A DNA stretch of 64,000 nucleotides from Flexivirga endophytica (GCF_014640635.1 NZ_BMHI01000006.1:248001-312000); one strand, 5' to 3'; counted from the stretch's first letter, positions 42,188-51,656 are shown. A program made the numbers and translations. The notes: a model not told the origin generated them from the sequence alone.

Positions 42188-42829
42188 TCACCGAAGCACG
42201 GCCCGTCCCATCGGCAGCCCCCGCCCGCCGGTCGCGGCCGACAGCGCGTTGCAGAAGAGGTACGCGCCGACCAGGACGAAGGCGAACACTGCGTATCCAC
42301 CAGCCTTGGTCAGGCCGGCGCTCGATTGCGTGGTGCCGAGGAGAACCAGTGCGAGCGCCACGTCGACCAGCACGAACAGCACGGTGAATATCAGGGGCAG
42401 GCGCAGCGTGAAGAAGGTGAGCATCACGATGACGCACAGCCAGGTCGCCAGGAAGAGCTCTTGGGTTCGCACGGCATCCTGCGCAGCGACTCCGAACCAA
42501 CCGTGGGTGAGGCCGAGCACGAGCGCGGCGTAGCTGAGCCAGAATCCGGCGAATGTGCCGAAGACGCTTGCGACCGCGTTCTGGGCGAGTGAGGCGGCCC
42601 AGATGGCGGCGACCACCTGGCCGATGCCCGTCGCGGTCATGATGATCGGGATCGACGCGCCGACAGAAGCTGCCGGGACGAATCCGATGAGTACGAGGCC
42701 GAGTGCGATCGAACCGGCGACGAACGTCGGTACACCGATGACCGCCGGGTCACCCACGACGGTTGCGCTGACTTGCTCACTGGCATCCGGAGTTTCGCGG
42801 ACTGCCGTCCGGGTTGCTGTTTCGGTCAC
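42188..42829 (-). CDS. Acetate uptake transporter, GPR1/FUN34/YaaH family
   Basis: A 213-residue membrane protein with six transmembrane helices after a polar N-terminus of about 30 residues. The family hallmark near the first helix, NPAPLGL-like, is here IGVPTFVAGSIALGLVLIGF. The rest follows with GTFAGFWLSYAALVLG and FTLRLPLIFTVLFVLVDVALALV. Family members import acetate or succinate. It starts with GTG at 42829 and is divergent from acs, which would activate the imported acetate. Confidence 0.85.
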   Translation of the reverse strand: MTETATRTAVRETPDASEQVSATVVGDPAVIGVPTFVAGSIALGLVLIGFVPAASVGASIPIIMTATGIGQVVAAIWAASLAQNAVASVFGTFAGFWLSYAALVLGLTHGWFGVAAQDAVRTQELFLATWLCVIVMLTFFTLRLPLIFTVLFVLVDVALALVLLGTTQSSAGLTKAGGYAVFAFVLVGAYLFCNALSAATGGRGLPMGRAVLR

Positions 42830-42974
42830 GGTTTTCGCTCCTGTGGCGTAGGTGTGGCGGGGAATTCTTGTCGGCGAGCGGAAAGCGCGGCTGCGACAGA
42901 CGCCCGACGGTGGCCAAGAGCGTGAGGGGCGCAGGGCTGCAATGACGCTGCATGACGCTCCGCCGATGGTCGCA

Positions 42975-42989
42975 ACGTTGTCGCAACGT
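42975..42989. promoter_or_regulatory. Shared operator upstream of acetyl-CoA synthetase
   Basis: ACGTTG-TCG-CAACGT, a perfect 6+6 inverted repeat with a 3-bp spacer, preceded by CGCA. It lies 53 bp before the acs start and between acs and the acetate transporter gene. The same element with spacer GCG occurs at 46268-46282 before the aldehyde dehydrogenase gene. Confidence 0.8.
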
Positions 42990-43041
42990 GGGTCCGTTTA
43001 CCGTGTGCGCTGCATCACATCGACCACCCTGGAGAAGATCA

Positions 43042-44994
43042 ATGTCCCAGACCACCTTGTCCAACCTGCTGCACGAGACTCGGCGCTTCGATCCGCCGGC
43101 CGACCTCGCCGCCTCGGCCAACCTCAAGGCCGACGCGTATGCCGCGGCTGACGCCGACCGACTGGGTTTCTGGGCGGCGCAGGCAGAGCGGATCACCTGG
43201 GACACGCCGTTCACCGAGGTGTTGGACTGGTCCAACCCGCCGTTCGCCAAGTGGTTCGTCGGCGGCAAGCTGAACGCGGCATACAACTGTTTGGACCGGC
43301 ACGTCGAAGCCGGCAACGGCGACCGGGTCGCCTACTACTTCGAGGGTGAGCCCGGCGACACTCGCACGATCACGTACTCGCAGCTGAAGGACGAGGTCTG
43401 TCAGGCCGCGAACGCGCTGATCGAGCTCGGCGTCAAGGCCGGTGACCGCATCGCGATCTACCTGCCGATGATTCCCGAGACCGTCGTGGCCATGCTGGCC
43501 TGCGCGCGGCTCGGCGCGCCGCACACCGTCGTCTTCGGCGGCTTCTCCGCGGCGGCGCTGCGCGACCGGATCATCGACTGCCAGGCGGAGATCGTCATCA
43601 CCGCGGACGGTGGCAACCGCAAGGGCAAGCCGTCGGCGCTGAAACCCGCCGTCGACGAGGCCGTCAAGGAGTGCCCCGACGTCCGAAACGTGTTGGTGGT
43701 CAAGCGAACCGGCCAGGACGTCGACTGGACGGACGGCCGCGACCTGTGGTGGGACGACGTGCTCGGCAAGCAGTCGACTGAGCACACGCCGGAGGCCTTC
43801 GATGCCGAGCACCCGCTCTACGTCATGTACACCTCGGGCACGACCGGTAAGCCGAAGGGCATCCTGCACACGACCGGCGGCTACCTGGTCGGCACGTCAT
43901 ACACCCATTGGTCGGTCTTCGACATCAAGCCGGAGACGGACGTCTACTGGACGGCGGCCGACATCGGCTGGGTGACCGGGCACTCCTACATCGTCTACGG
44001 GCCGCTGGCCAACGGCACGACCTCGATCATGTACGAGGGCACGCCGGACACCCCGCACCCGGGCCGTTGGTGGGAGATCGTCGAGAAGTACAAGGCGACG
44101 ATCCTCTACTGCGCCCCGACGGCGATCCGCACCTTCATGAAGGTTGGTGCGGAGATTCCTGCGAAGAACGACCTGACATCCCTGCGACTCATCGGGTCGG
44201 TCGGCGAACCGATCAACCCGGAGGCGTATGTCTGGTACCGCGACACGATCGGCGGTGGCAAGACCCCGGTTGTCGACACCTGGTGGCAGACGGAGACCGG
44301 CATGATCATGATCAGCCCGCTGCCCGGCGTGACCAGCGGTAAGCCGGGCTCGGCGATGAACGCGCTGCCGGGCGTGGTCGCCGATGTCGTCGATGATGCG
44401 GGGGAGTCGGTCCCCAACGGCTCCGGTGGCTACCTGGTGCTGAAGGAGCCGTGGCCGGCGATGCTGCGGACCATCTGGGGTGACGACGACCGTTACGTCG
44501 ATACCTACTGGTCGCGTTTCAAGGGTGTCTACTTCGCCGGTGACGGTGCGAAGAAGGACGAGGACGGTGACCTCTGGGTGCTCGGCCGCGTCGACGACGT
44601 CATGAACGTCTCGGGTCACCGGCTCTCGACCACCGAGATCGAGTCCGCGCTGGTCTCACATCCGAAGGTCGCCGAGGCCGCGGTCGTCGGTGCTTCTGAC
44701 GTCACGACCGGGCAGGCCGTGGTGGCGTTCGTCATTCTGCGTGCGAGCGCCGACGGTGGCGGCGATGTCGCGGATGACTTGCGCAGGCACGTCTCGTCGC
44801 AGATCGGTGCCATCGCCCGGCCGCGCAGCATCCTGGTCGTGTCCGAGTTGCCCAAGACGCGCTCCGGCAAGATCATGCGGCGACTGCTGCGCGACGTAGC
44901 CGAAGACCGTGAGGTCGGTGACGTGTCCACCCTGGCCGACGACTCGGTGATGGGCGCGATCACCGAGGGAATGCAGCCCGCCCGGCTACCGTAG
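43042..44994 (+). CDS. acsA: Acetyl-CoA synthetase
   Basis: A 650-residue AMP-forming ligase that turns acetate, CoA and ATP into acetyl-CoA. N-terminal ACAS domain, then VMYTSGTTGKPKGILHTTGGYL (ATP loop), TWWQTETGMIMISPLPG, YFAGDGAKKDEDGDLWVLGRVDDVMNVSGHRLST and the C-terminal lysine in PKTRSGKIMRRLLR, the usual acetylation site. Length is standard. ATG at 43042. A GAF regulator gene begins 4 bp after its stop codon. It closes the route alcohol, aldehyde, acetate, acetyl-CoA. Confidence 0.96.
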   Translation: MSQTTLSNLLHETRRFDPPADLAASANLKADAYAAADADRLGFWAAQAERITWDTPFTEVLDWSNPPFAKWFVGGKLNAAYNCLDRHVEAGNGDRVAYYFEGEPGDTRTITYSQLKDEVCQAANALIELGVKAGDRIAIYLPMIPETVVAMLACARLGAPHTVVFGGFSAAALRDRIIDCQAEIVITADGGNRKGKPSALKPAVDEAVKECPDVRNVLVVKRTGQDVDWTDGRDLWWDDVLGKQSTEHTPEAFDAEHPLYVMYTSGTTGKPKGILHTTGGYLVGTSYTHWSVFDIKPETDVYWTAADIGWVTGHSYIVYGPLANGTTSIMYEGTPDTPHPGRWWEIVEKYKATILYCAPTAIRTFMKVGAEIPAKNDLTSLRLIGSVGEPINPEAYVWYRDTIGGGKTPVVDTWWQTETGMIMISPLPGVTSGKPGSAMNALPGVVADVVDDAGESVPNGSGGYLVLKEPWPAMLRTIWGDDDRYVDTYWSRFKGVYFAGDGAKKDEDGDLWVLGRVDDVMNVSGHRLSTTEIESALVSHPKVAEAAVVGASDVTTGQAVVAFVILRASADGGGDVADDLRRHVSSQIGAIARPRSILVVSELPKTRSGKIMRRLLRDVAEDREVGDVSTLADDSVMGAITEGMQPARLP

Positions 44995-44998
44995 GGCG

Positions 44999-46258
44999 AT
45001 GGGCCTTTCGCGATCTCATCCGCCGCAGGACGACGGCCATGGCGCGGAGCAGGCACGCGAGGCCTTCCTGGAGCAACGCACCGCGGAGCGAGTGCGGCCC
45101 GAGGTCTACCAGTCCTGGTTGCGGTCGTTGTCGGACGGGCTCGATCCCGAGGCGGAGTTGCGGCAGGAGCCACTGGCCGACGACGCCCTCCGAACGCTGC
45201 GTGAGCAACACCCACTCGCCGCGTCGATGCCGCTGATCCGCTCACTGCTGACGCAGAGCGCGGCCGAGGCGGGGCTGCTGGTCGCGGTCAGTGATGCCGC
45301 CGGGCGGCTGCTGTGGGTCGAAGGTGACAACGCGCTGCGCAGCCGTGCCGAAGGCATGCTCTTCCTCCCGGGCGCGGACTGGGCCGAGCAGGCCGTCGGC
45401 ACGAACGCCCCTGGTACCTCCCTCGCGATCGATCGTGCGGTCCGTATCCACCGTGCCGAGCACCTCGCCCGCCAGGTCACCTCGTGGAGTTGCTCGGCCG
45501 CACCCATCCACGATCCGGACACCGGCGCGATGCTCGGCGCGCTCGACCTAACCGGTGCCGACGACGCGGCCACCCCGCAGAGTTTCGCCCTGGTCGGCGC
45601 CACCGTCGCCGCCGTCGAGGCGCAACTGCGCATCGCGCGTCTCACCTCGGGTATGGCGAGCCACGATCTCGCCGGCGCCGCGGCCGGGCACCGGCTGACG
45701 CTGCTCGGCGGAGGCGGTGCGACGTTGTCCAGCGGGGACAGCGTCCGCAGGTTCGGGCTCCGCCACAGCGAGATCCTGTTGCTGCTGTCCGAGTCGGCGG
45801 ACGGTATGACGGCCGACCAGCTGGCGGTCGCTCTGAGCGACGAGGACCGGCCGTCGGTGACGCTGCGGGCCGAGATCTCCCGGCTGCGTGCGTCGTTGCC
45901 GGCGCGACTGCTGTTGTCGCGGCCCTATCGCTTCGGTAGCGACGTCCGTAGCGACGTCGCTGAGGTCCGCGAGCACCTGGACCGCGGGAGGGTGGGCGCG
46001 GCCGTCGTCGCGTACCGCGGCCCGGTGCTGCCCGACTCGGAGGCGCCGGCCGTCATACAAATCCGGGAGCAGCTGCACACGCGGATGCGCAACTCCGTTC
46101 TGAAGCATGGTGATTCGGATCTGTTGCTGCGATTTGCCGACACGGCGTTCGGGCGCGACGACCTTCAGTTGTGGGAGGCGGCCGAAGCGCTGATGGGGCC
46201 ACGATCCCCGCGCAGCGACACCGTCAGCGCACGGGTCAGCCGACTGCGGGGCCGCTGA
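44999..46258 (+). CDS. GAF-domain transcriptional regulator (copy 2)
   Basis: A 419-residue paralogue of the product of 40922-42172, with the same order of parts: [76 protein letters not shown], then the winged helix ([40 protein letters not shown]) and a helical C-terminus. It lies between acs and the aldehyde dehydrogenase gene. It is the best candidate to read the ACGTTG-N3-CAACGT elements before both. Confidence 0.83.
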   Translation: MGLSRSHPPQDDGHGAEQAREAFLEQRTAERVRPEVYQSWLRSLSDGLDPEAELRQEPLADDALRTLREQHPLAASMPLIRSLLTQSAAEAGLLVAVSDAAGRLLWVEGDNALRSRAEGMLFLPGADWAEQAVGTNAPGTSLAIDRAVRIHRAEHLARQVTSWSCSAAPIHDPDTGAMLGALDLTGADDAATPQSFALVGATVAAVEAQLRIARLTSGMASHDLAGAAAGHRLTLLGGGGATLSSGDSVRRFGLRHSEILLLLSESADGMTADQLAVALSDEDRPSVTLRAEISRLRASLPARLLLSRPYRFGSDVRSDVAEVREHLDRGRVGAAVVAYRGPVLPDSEAPAVIQIREQLHTRMRNSVLKHGDSDLLLRFADTAFGRDDLQLWEAAEALMGPRSPRSDTVSARVSRLRGR

Positions 46259-46267
46259 AGGCACGCA

Positions 46268-46282
46268 ACGTTGGCGCAACGT
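46268..46282. promoter_or_regulatory. Shared operator upstream of aldehyde dehydrogenase
   Basis: ACGTTG-GCG-CAACGT with flanking CGCA, the counterpart of 42975-42989. It lies 69 bp before the aldehyde dehydrogenase start and 10 bp after the regulator stop. A third partial repeat, CGCAAAACGT (46283-46292), adjoins it. Confidence 0.8.
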
Positions 46283-46350
46283 CGCAAAACGTAACCTGCG
46301 TCACACGCCGGGCGAAGGTCCCGGGAGAGAGTCCCAGGAGGGCACGCAGG

Positions 46351-47874
46351 ATGACGATTTACGCGCGGCCGGGCGAGCAAGGCAGCCCTGCTTCCTACAA
46401 ATCCCGTTACGAGAACTTCATCGGTGGCGAATGGGTGCCGCCGGTGTCGGGCAACTACTTCGAGAACGTGTCGCCGGTGAACGGCAAGGTGTTCACCGAG
46501 GTCGCCCGGTCAACCGCGGCCGACGTCGACAAGGCACTCGACGCGGCCTGGGCGGCCGCTCCGGCGTGGGGCAAGACCTCGGTCACCGAGCGGTCCAACA
46601 TCCTGTTGCGGATCGCCGACCGGATCGAGCAGAACCTCGAGATGCTCGCGGTCGGGGAGACCTGGGACAACGGCAAGCCGGTCCGCGAGACCCTCGCCGC
46701 CGACCTACCCCTCGCGGTCGACCACTTCCGCTACTTCGCCGGCGCGATCCGTGCCCAGGAAGGTCACCTCAGCCAGATCGACGACGACACGGTCGCCTAT
46801 CACTTCCACGAGCCGCTGGGCGTCGTCGGCCAGATCATTCCGTGGAACTTCCCGTTGCTGATGGCGACCTGGAAGCTGGCGCCCGCGCTGGCGGCCGGCA
46901 ACTGCGTCGTGTTGAAGCCGGCCGAGCAGACGCCGGCATCGATCCTGCTGCTGATGGAGCTGATCGGCGACCTCCTGCCGCCGGGAGTCCTCAACGTTGT
47001 CAACGGTTTCGGTGTCGAAGCGGGCAAGCCGCTCGCGTCCTCGAACCGGATCCGCAAGATCGCGTTCACCGGAGAGACCACGACCGGCCGGCTGATCATG
47101 CAGTACGCCAGCGAGAACCTCATCCCGGTCACCCTCGAGCTGGGTGGCAAGAGCCCCAACATCTTCTTCGATGACGTTGCGGCGAAGGACGATTCGTTCT
47201 ACGACAAGGCACTCGAGGGCTTCGCGATGTTTGCGCTCAACCAGGGTGAGGTCTGCACGTGTCCGAGCCGCGCGCTGATCCAGCAGCCCATCTTCGACTC
47301 GTTCCTGGCCGACGGCACCGAGCGCGTCAAGGCGATCAAGCAGGGGAACCCGCTGGACACCGACACCATGATCGGCGCCCAGGCGAGCAACGACCAGCTC
47401 GAGAAGATCCTGTCCTACATCGACATCGGCACCAAGGAGGGCGCGCGCGTCGTCACCGGTGGCGAAAGAGTGGACCTCGGCGGCGATCTGTCCGGCGGAT
47501 ATTACGTGGCACCAACGATTTTCGCCGGCAACAACAAGATGCGGATCTTCCAGGAGGAGATCTTCGGGCCGGTCCTGTCGGTCACCGAGTTCAACGACTT
47601 CGACGACGCGATGTCCATCGCCAACGACACGCTCTACGGCCTCGGCGCCGGCGTCTGGTCGCGCGACACCAACACGGCATACCGCGCGGGTCGTGGAATT
47701 CAGGCCGGGCGGGTGTGGACGAACTGCTATCACCAGTACCCCGCACATGCGGCGTTCGGTGGCTACAAGTCGTCCGGCATCGGTCGGGAGAACCACGCCA
47801 TGATGCTCGACCACTACCAGCAGACGAAGAACCTGCTGGTGTCCTACAGCGCCAGCAAGCTCGGCTTCTTCTAA
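46351..47874 (+). CDS. Aldehyde dehydrogenase
   Basis: A 507-residue NAD(P)-dependent aldehyde dehydrogenase. Motifs: [31 protein letters not shown] (cofactor loop), [14 protein letters not shown] with the general-base glutamate, and catalytic C302 in [12 protein letters not shown]. The EIFGPVLSV and [12 protein letters not shown] blocks follow. It ends KLGFF. The sequence is of the group paired with DUF779 proteins, which often oxidise acetaldehyde. ATG at 46351 follows AGGAGGGCACGCAGG. The DUF779 gene starts 19 bp after its stop codon. Confidence 0.94.
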   Translation: MTIYARPGEQGSPASYKSRYENFIGGEWVPPVSGNYFENVSPVNGKVFTEVARSTAADVDKALDAAWAAAPAWGKTSVTERSNILLRIADRIEQNLEMLAVGETWDNGKPVRETLAADLPLAVDHFRYFAGAIRAQEGHLSQIDDDTVAYHFHEPLGVVGQIIPWNFPLLMATWKLAPALAAGNCVVLKPAEQTPASILLLMELIGDLLPPGVLNVVNGFGVEAGKPLASSNRIRKIAFTGETTTGRLIMQYASENLIPVTLELGGKSPNIFFDDVAAKDDSFYDKALEGFAMFALNQGEVCTCPSRALIQQPIFDSFLADGTERVKAIKQGNPLDTDTMIGAQASNDQLEKILSYIDIGTKEGARVVTGGERVDLGGDLSGGYYVAPTIFAGNNKMRIFQEEIFGPVLSVTEFNDFDDAMSIANDTLYGLGAGVWSRDTNTAYRAGRGIQAGRVWTNCYHQYPAHAAFGGYKSSGIGRENHAMMLDHYQQTKNLLVSYSASKLGFF

Positions 47875-47893
47875 ACCACTGCGAGGAGCAGAC

Positions 47894-48250
47894 ATGGCTG
47901 ACAGCCATGTGGCCGTCACCGACGAGGCCGCGCAGATGCTGCGCCGCCTCGTCGGTGAGCACGGCCCATTGATGTTCCACCAGTCCGGCGGCTGTTGCGA
48001 CGGCTCGTCCCCGATGTGCTATCCGCAGGGCGAGTACCGACTGGGCCAGCGGGACGTCCGGCTCGGCGAGTTGCCGATCGGCGATGGCTACGAGCCGGTG
48101 CCGGTCTACATATCCGGTGAGCAGTACGAGGTATGGCGCCACACCGACCTCACCATCGACCTCGTGCCCGGACGTGGGGCCGGCTTCTCGCTGGAGGGGC
48201 CGACGGGTTACCGCTTCCTCACCCGATCCGACGTATGCCGGACGCCCTGA
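47894..48250 (+). CDS. DUF779 family protein
   Basis: A 118-residue conserved protein of unknown function that regularly follows aldehyde dehydrogenase genes in actinobacteria. The conserved block is FHQSGGCCDGSSPMCYPQGEY with three cysteines, which suggests metal or sulfur chemistry. A second block is VYISGEQYEVWRHTDLTIDLVPG and the C-terminus is GFSLEGPTGYRFLTRS. GAGGAG precedes the ATG at 47894. A perfect palindromic terminator follows. Confidence 0.9.
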   Translation: MADSHVAVTDEAAQMLRRLVGEHGPLMFHQSGGCCDGSSPMCYPQGEYRLGQRDVRLGELPIGDGYEPVPVYISGEQYEVWRHTDLTIDLVPGRGAGFSLEGPTGYRFLTRSDVCRTP

Positions 48251-48255
48251 CCGTG

Positions 48256-48279
48256 CCCGGTCGGTGATCACCGACCGGG
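48256..48279. terminator. Bidirectional terminator
   Basis: CCCGGTCGGTGA-TCACCGACCGGG is a perfect 24-bp palindrome between two convergent genes (DUF779 ends at 48250, the oxidoreductase at 48286). Confidence 0.8.
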
Positions 48280-48285
48280 ACGGCC

Positions 48286-48762
48286 TCACGCGCCGGCCGG
48301 CGAGCGCGGCGCGAGCCGGAACGCACGGGCGCCGGACTCGAAGGCGGCCTCCAGGTCGGCCGGGTCCGGCTCACCCTGTTTGCTGATGCCGACCTTGTTG
48401 AAGTTGGCGAACGCCTTGTTGTCGCGACACATCGCGCCATACGCCTCGATGACGGCGTCGTGGTCGGTGTAGGCGACGACGTCGGCTTTCCGGCGGGTGC
48501 CCATCAGCACTATGTCGATGACGTCGCCGGTGCGCAGGTTGCGACCCCAGGAGAAGGGCGTCCCGACCAAGAGATCGTGGCCCTGTCGCGTGTAGGCCAC
48601 GGGCACCTCGAAATGCTTCCCGGAGCGTCGTCCGACGATCTCCAGCAGCGCCAGCCGTCGTCCGGGCAGTTTGCCCACGATCGGCACTCGCAGGAGCACG
48701 CGCATGACGCGATTGACGGCGCCCTGGAAACGCAGTGTTTGGGCGCGCGGTTGCTGGGACAT
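48286..48762 (-). CDS. Deazaflavin-type nitroreductase family protein (DUF385)
   Basis: A 158-residue split-barrel protein of the F420-dependent nitroreductase group. The family core is LLEIVGRRSGKHFEVPVAYTRQGHDLLVGTPFSWGRNLRTG, where the RRSGK and W-x-N-L parts usually hold the phosphate of a deazaflavin. The ATG at 48762 follows GGGAGGTGCC. The substrate is unknown. It stands alone between two terminator-like or gene-free stretches. Confidence 0.8.
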   Translation of the reverse strand: MSQQPRAQTLRFQGAVNRVMRVLLRVPIVGKLPGRRLALLEIVGRRSGKHFEVPVAYTRQGHDLLVGTPFSWGRNLRTGDVIDIVLMGTRRKADVVAYTDHDAVIEAYGAMCRDNKAFANFNKVGISKQGEPDPADLEAAFESGARAFRLAPRSPAGA

Positions 48763-48940
48763 GGCACCTCCCTGTCGGACCGGCGCCGGCCGATCGCCGC
48801 GCAGTGACCCGCCCGACCAGATGAAACTGTTTCGTTTCATTTATACCGCGGTATGGCGTGGTTGACCACCCACAATCCGGTCGTATGGCGCTCCCGGCAT
48901 ACGCTGGGCACGCGAAACTCGTTGTCCGGAAAGGAATCCC

Positions 48941-49420
48941 GTGTCCAATCAGCGATCCGCACGTGCCGCGACCGTCGAGCAGGCGTTCGCCGACGCCGGG
49001 TGCGCCGGCGAGGTCCGGGTGCTGCCCGAGTCCAGTCACACGGCAGCCCAGGCGGCCGCGGCGCTCGGCTGCGAGCAAGGCGCGATCGCGAGCAGCCTGG
49101 TCTTCCTCGCCGGTGGCGAGCCGGTGCTGGTGATGACCAGCGGCGCCCACCGCGTCGACACTGAGCTGCTGTCGGAGGAGCTCGGCGTGCCCGTCGTGAT
49201 GGCGCGGGCCAAGCTGGTCAAGGAGGTCACCGGGCAACCGATCGGGGGTGTGTCACCGGTCGGGCATCCGGTGCCGTTGCGCACCTACGTCGACCGGAGC
49301 CTGCGGGCGTATGGCGAGCTCTGGGTGGCAGCCGGCAGTGCGAGCAGCGTCTTTCCGATCAGCTTCGACGACCTAGTGCGCATCACGAACGGCATACCGA
49401 CGCAGGTCGCTGAGGACTGA
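48941..49420 (+). CDS. YbaK/aminoacyl-tRNA deacylase family protein
   Basis: A 159-residue protein with the YbaK/ProX fold, which hydrolyses mischarged aminoacyl-tRNAs. ESSHTAAQAAAALGCEQGAIASSLVF holds the usual substrate-loop region. The conserved catalytic-lysine position appears as ARAKLVKEVTGQPIGGVSPVGHP, followed by the YGELWVAAGSASSVFPISFDDL block. Start GTG at 48941. It is a stand-alone gene, so the tRNA target cannot be told. Confidence 0.86.
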   Translation: MSNQRSARAATVEQAFADAGCAGEVRVLPESSHTAAQAAAALGCEQGAIASSLVFLAGGEPVLVMTSGAHRVDTELLSEELGVPVVMARAKLVKEVTGQPIGGVSPVGHPVPLRTYVDRSLRAYGELWVAAGSASSVFPISFDDLVRITNGIPTQVAED

Positions 49421-49446
49421 ACCGCCCCGGCGCCCCTGCGGCCGGA

Positions 49447-49938
49447 TCAGCCGGCGGCGTGCCGCATGCCGACGGTCTCCTCGGCGCCGATGGCCTTGAT
49501 GATCTCCGGTGCGGACATCTTCTCGACCTTGCCGCCGACCACGGGGACCTTGGCCTTGAACTCCGCGGTGACGTCGACGGCTGTCCCGTCGCCGTCGGGC
49601 GTGAGCGAAGTGGTGCCCTTCATGGTGATCGGCTTGCCCTTGAACGCGACATCGAGCGTGCCTTGGCGGCTGCCATCTGCCTGTCGAGCGCCCCACGTGA
49701 TGACCTGAGTGACGTCGACCTTGTCGCCGACGATCTTCTTGACCAGGTCCGGCACATCACCGGACGTCATGACCCGCTGGACCTTCACCTCATGGCCCGA
49801 CCCCTTCTCGGTGACCGTGCTCTGATGGCTCAGTGCACCGGCTTCCTCGCAGATCTCCTCCTGGTAGGCGGGGTCGATCGACAGGGCGTACACCTCGTCC
49901 GGTGTCGCGGGGAGGGTCCACTGCTTCGAGATCTTCAT
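49447..49938 (-). CDS. DUF2505 family protein (SRPBCC-like fold)
   Basis: A 163-residue soluble protein. It begins MKISKQWTLPATPDEVYALS, contains the regular beta pattern VTEKGSGHEVKVQRVMTS, and later SRQGTLDVAFKGKPITMKGT and FKAKVPVVGGKVEKMSAPEI. This is the DUF2505 pattern common in actinobacteria. The lipid-binding fold is inferred, and the function is unknown. It is convergent with the YbaK gene. Confidence 0.82.
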   Translation of the reverse strand: MKISKQWTLPATPDEVYALSIDPAYQEEICEEAGALSHQSTVTEKGSGHEVKVQRVMTSGDVPDLVKKIVGDKVDVTQVITWGARQADGSRQGTLDVAFKGKPITMKGTTSLTPDGDGTAVDVTAEFKAKVPVVGGKVEKMSAPEIIKAIGAEETVGMRHAAG

Positions 49939-50004
49939 GAGCCGAACCTACTCGCTGGTAAGTAGTTTGTGAACAGCTCTGGACGTCTGCCGGCGGCTGA
50001 GCAG

Positions 50005-50916
50005 TCAGGAGCCGGCGACACCGATCCGCCAGTAGCCCATGAAGGACACCGCTCCCTTGGGCACCTCGAATTCGTTGACCAGTAGCCGGCGGAGTGCGCG
50101 CACCTGGCCGGACTCGCCGGCGATCCACGCGGACAAGCTCGGTGCGTCGCTCGGGCGCACTTCCGGGTCGGTCACCTCCCAGTAGGTGTCGACCGCGCCG
50201 TCGTCGATGACGGTCGTCCGGGCGTCGTCGGTGGCCAGCGGCCCGTATGCCGTCAGCCACCCACGGACCGCGCGGACCTGATCGTCCCCGCGGTCGGTCA
50301 CGCACCACACGATGTCGACCCCATGTGGTGCCTCGATGCCGGAAGCATCCTCGGCATGCGGCACTTCGATGCAGATAAGGCCCGTGGCGTCGGCGGGCAG
50401 TCGGCCCGCGATGCCGTTGATCGCCGGCAGTGCGCTCAGGTCGCCGACGACGAGTTGGGTTGCGGTGCCTGCGTATTCGCGGCGGAACTCCAAGCCTCCG
50501 GCGTCGCCGTCGAAGTCGGCGTTCGGTCCGAAGACGATCGCTTCGTCGCCTGGCTGCGCCTCCACCGCGAAGCGCGAGCCTGGTCCGGTGGCGCCGTGGT
50601 CGACGAAGTCGACGTCGATCTCGCACCTCTCGGGCCGGACGGCGACGATCGTGTAGGTCCGGATGAAGGCGCGTTCCTCGGCGGGCTGGTCGCGCCATAC
50701 CGAGAACCAGTCGTCGCCGATGGGGAAGTCGCGCAGCGGGAGGCCGCCCGGACGCGGCACCACCAGTTTGATGCGCTGGTCATAACCACGGTCGCCGAAC
50801 CGGGTGAGCGACGGATCGGTGAAGGTCAAGCGGACCAGGCTCGGTGAGCGGCGCTCCCGGCGGCTCAGACGGACCGGGAACATCCGGAAGGGGGACACTT
50901 CGACGGCCACGGGCAC
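50005..50916 (-). CDS. Siderophore-interacting protein (ferric-siderophore reductase type)
   Basis: A 303-residue flavin reductase of the ViuB/SIP family, which releases iron from imported siderophores in the cytoplasm. The FAD-binding barrel has RTYTIVAVRPERCEIDVDFV and GPGSRFAVEAQPGDEAIVFGP. The C-terminal half has DLSALPAI and the family end motif SAWIAGESGQVRALRRLLV plus GYWRIG. A clear iron box lies at 50942-50959, 26 bp upstream, so IdeR probably represses it when iron is plentiful. Confidence 0.92.
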   Translation of the reverse strand: MPVAVEVSPFRMFPVRLSRRERRSPSLVRLTFTDPSLTRFGDRGYDQRIKLVVPRPGGLPLRDFPIGDDWFSVWRDQPAEERAFIRTYTIVAVRPERCEIDVDFVDHGATGPGSRFAVEAQPGDEAIVFGPNADFDGDAGGLEFRREYAGTATQLVVGDLSALPAINGIAGRLPADATGLICIEVPHAEDASGIEAPHGVDIVWCVTDRGDDQVRAVRGWLTAYGPLATDDARTTVIDDGAVDTYWEVTDPEVRPSDAPSLSAWIAGESGQVRALRRLLVNEFEVPKGAVSFMGYWRIGVAGS

Positions 50917-50941
50917 GGTCGTCTTCCTCTCGCTCGACAGC

Positions 50942-50959
50942 TTGGTAAGCCTAACCTAA
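50942..50959. promoter_or_regulatory. IdeR/DtxR iron box
   Basis: On the minus strand it reads TTAGGTTAGGCTTACCAA, close to the DtxR/IdeR consensus TTAGGTTAGGCTAACCTAA. It lies 26 bp before the siderophore-interacting protein start, where bound repressor would cover the promoter. The ideR gene is at 2836-3525. Confidence 0.85.
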
Positions 50960-51016
50960 CTCACGATCACCGCTGTGGCTCACCTCGGCGTGAACTCGCC
51001 GCCTACGATCGGCCTC

Positions 51017-51646
51017 GTGGCATTCACCGGCATCCCCGAAGCGGCATTCGATTTCTACGACGATCTCGAGATCGACAATTCGAAGACGTTCTGGAACCAG
51101 CACAAGCAGACGTATGACGAGGCGGTCCGTGCGCCGATGGCGGCGATCGCCGAGGAACTCGAGGACGATTTCGGCCCGGCCAAGCTCTTCCGGCCCAACC
51201 GCGACCTGCGCTTCGCGGCGGACAAGTCGCCGTACAAGACGCATCAAGGGCTGTTCGTCGCGGCCGGTACGGCCACCGGTTGGTATCTGGAGGTGTCGGC
51301 GGCCGGGGTTCGCGCGGCGGCCGGGTGCTACCACGCGGACTCGACGGCGTTGAAGGCCATCCGCGCCGGCATCGACTCGCCGGCCGGCGCCGAACTGCAG
51401 CGCCTGATCGACGGCCTCGTAGCCCGTGGCTGGAGCCTGGGCGGCGATGAACTGAAGACGGTGCCGCGCGGCTACTCGATGGACCATCCGCGCATCGGGC
51501 TGCTGCGCAAGCGATCGCTGGTGGCGACCTAGGAGTACCGCTTCGCCGAGTTCGTGCGCACCCCCGAACTGCTGGACCGGGTGCGCTCCGACTGGAACCG
51601 GGGCCGCCCGCTGGTGGACTGGATCACCGCGCGGCTGCCGGACTGA
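51017..51646 (+). pseudogene. DUF2461 family gene interrupted by an in-frame amber codon
   Basis: The first 171 codons (51017-51529) encode a DUF2461 protein: FTGIPEAAFDFYDDLEIDNS, WNQHKQTYDEAVRAPM, LFRPNRDLRFAADKSPYKTH, and PRGYSMDHPRIGLLRKRSLVAT. TAG follows at 51530-51532. The same frame then continues EYRFAEFVRTPELLDRVRSD and on to TGA at 51646, giving the full length of about 209 residues. It is one nonsense change rather than a frameshift. It may be a recent pseudogene, a sequencing error or a truncated but working protein. The function of the family is unknown. Confidence 0.85.
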
Positions 51647-51656
51647 GCGCAGCGGG

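Noticed and set aside
25598-48250. Recent horizontal acquisition of the alcohol island
   Set aside because: No integrase, transposase or attachment repeats are visible and base and codon usage look like the rest of the window; only the adjacent tRNA hints at it.
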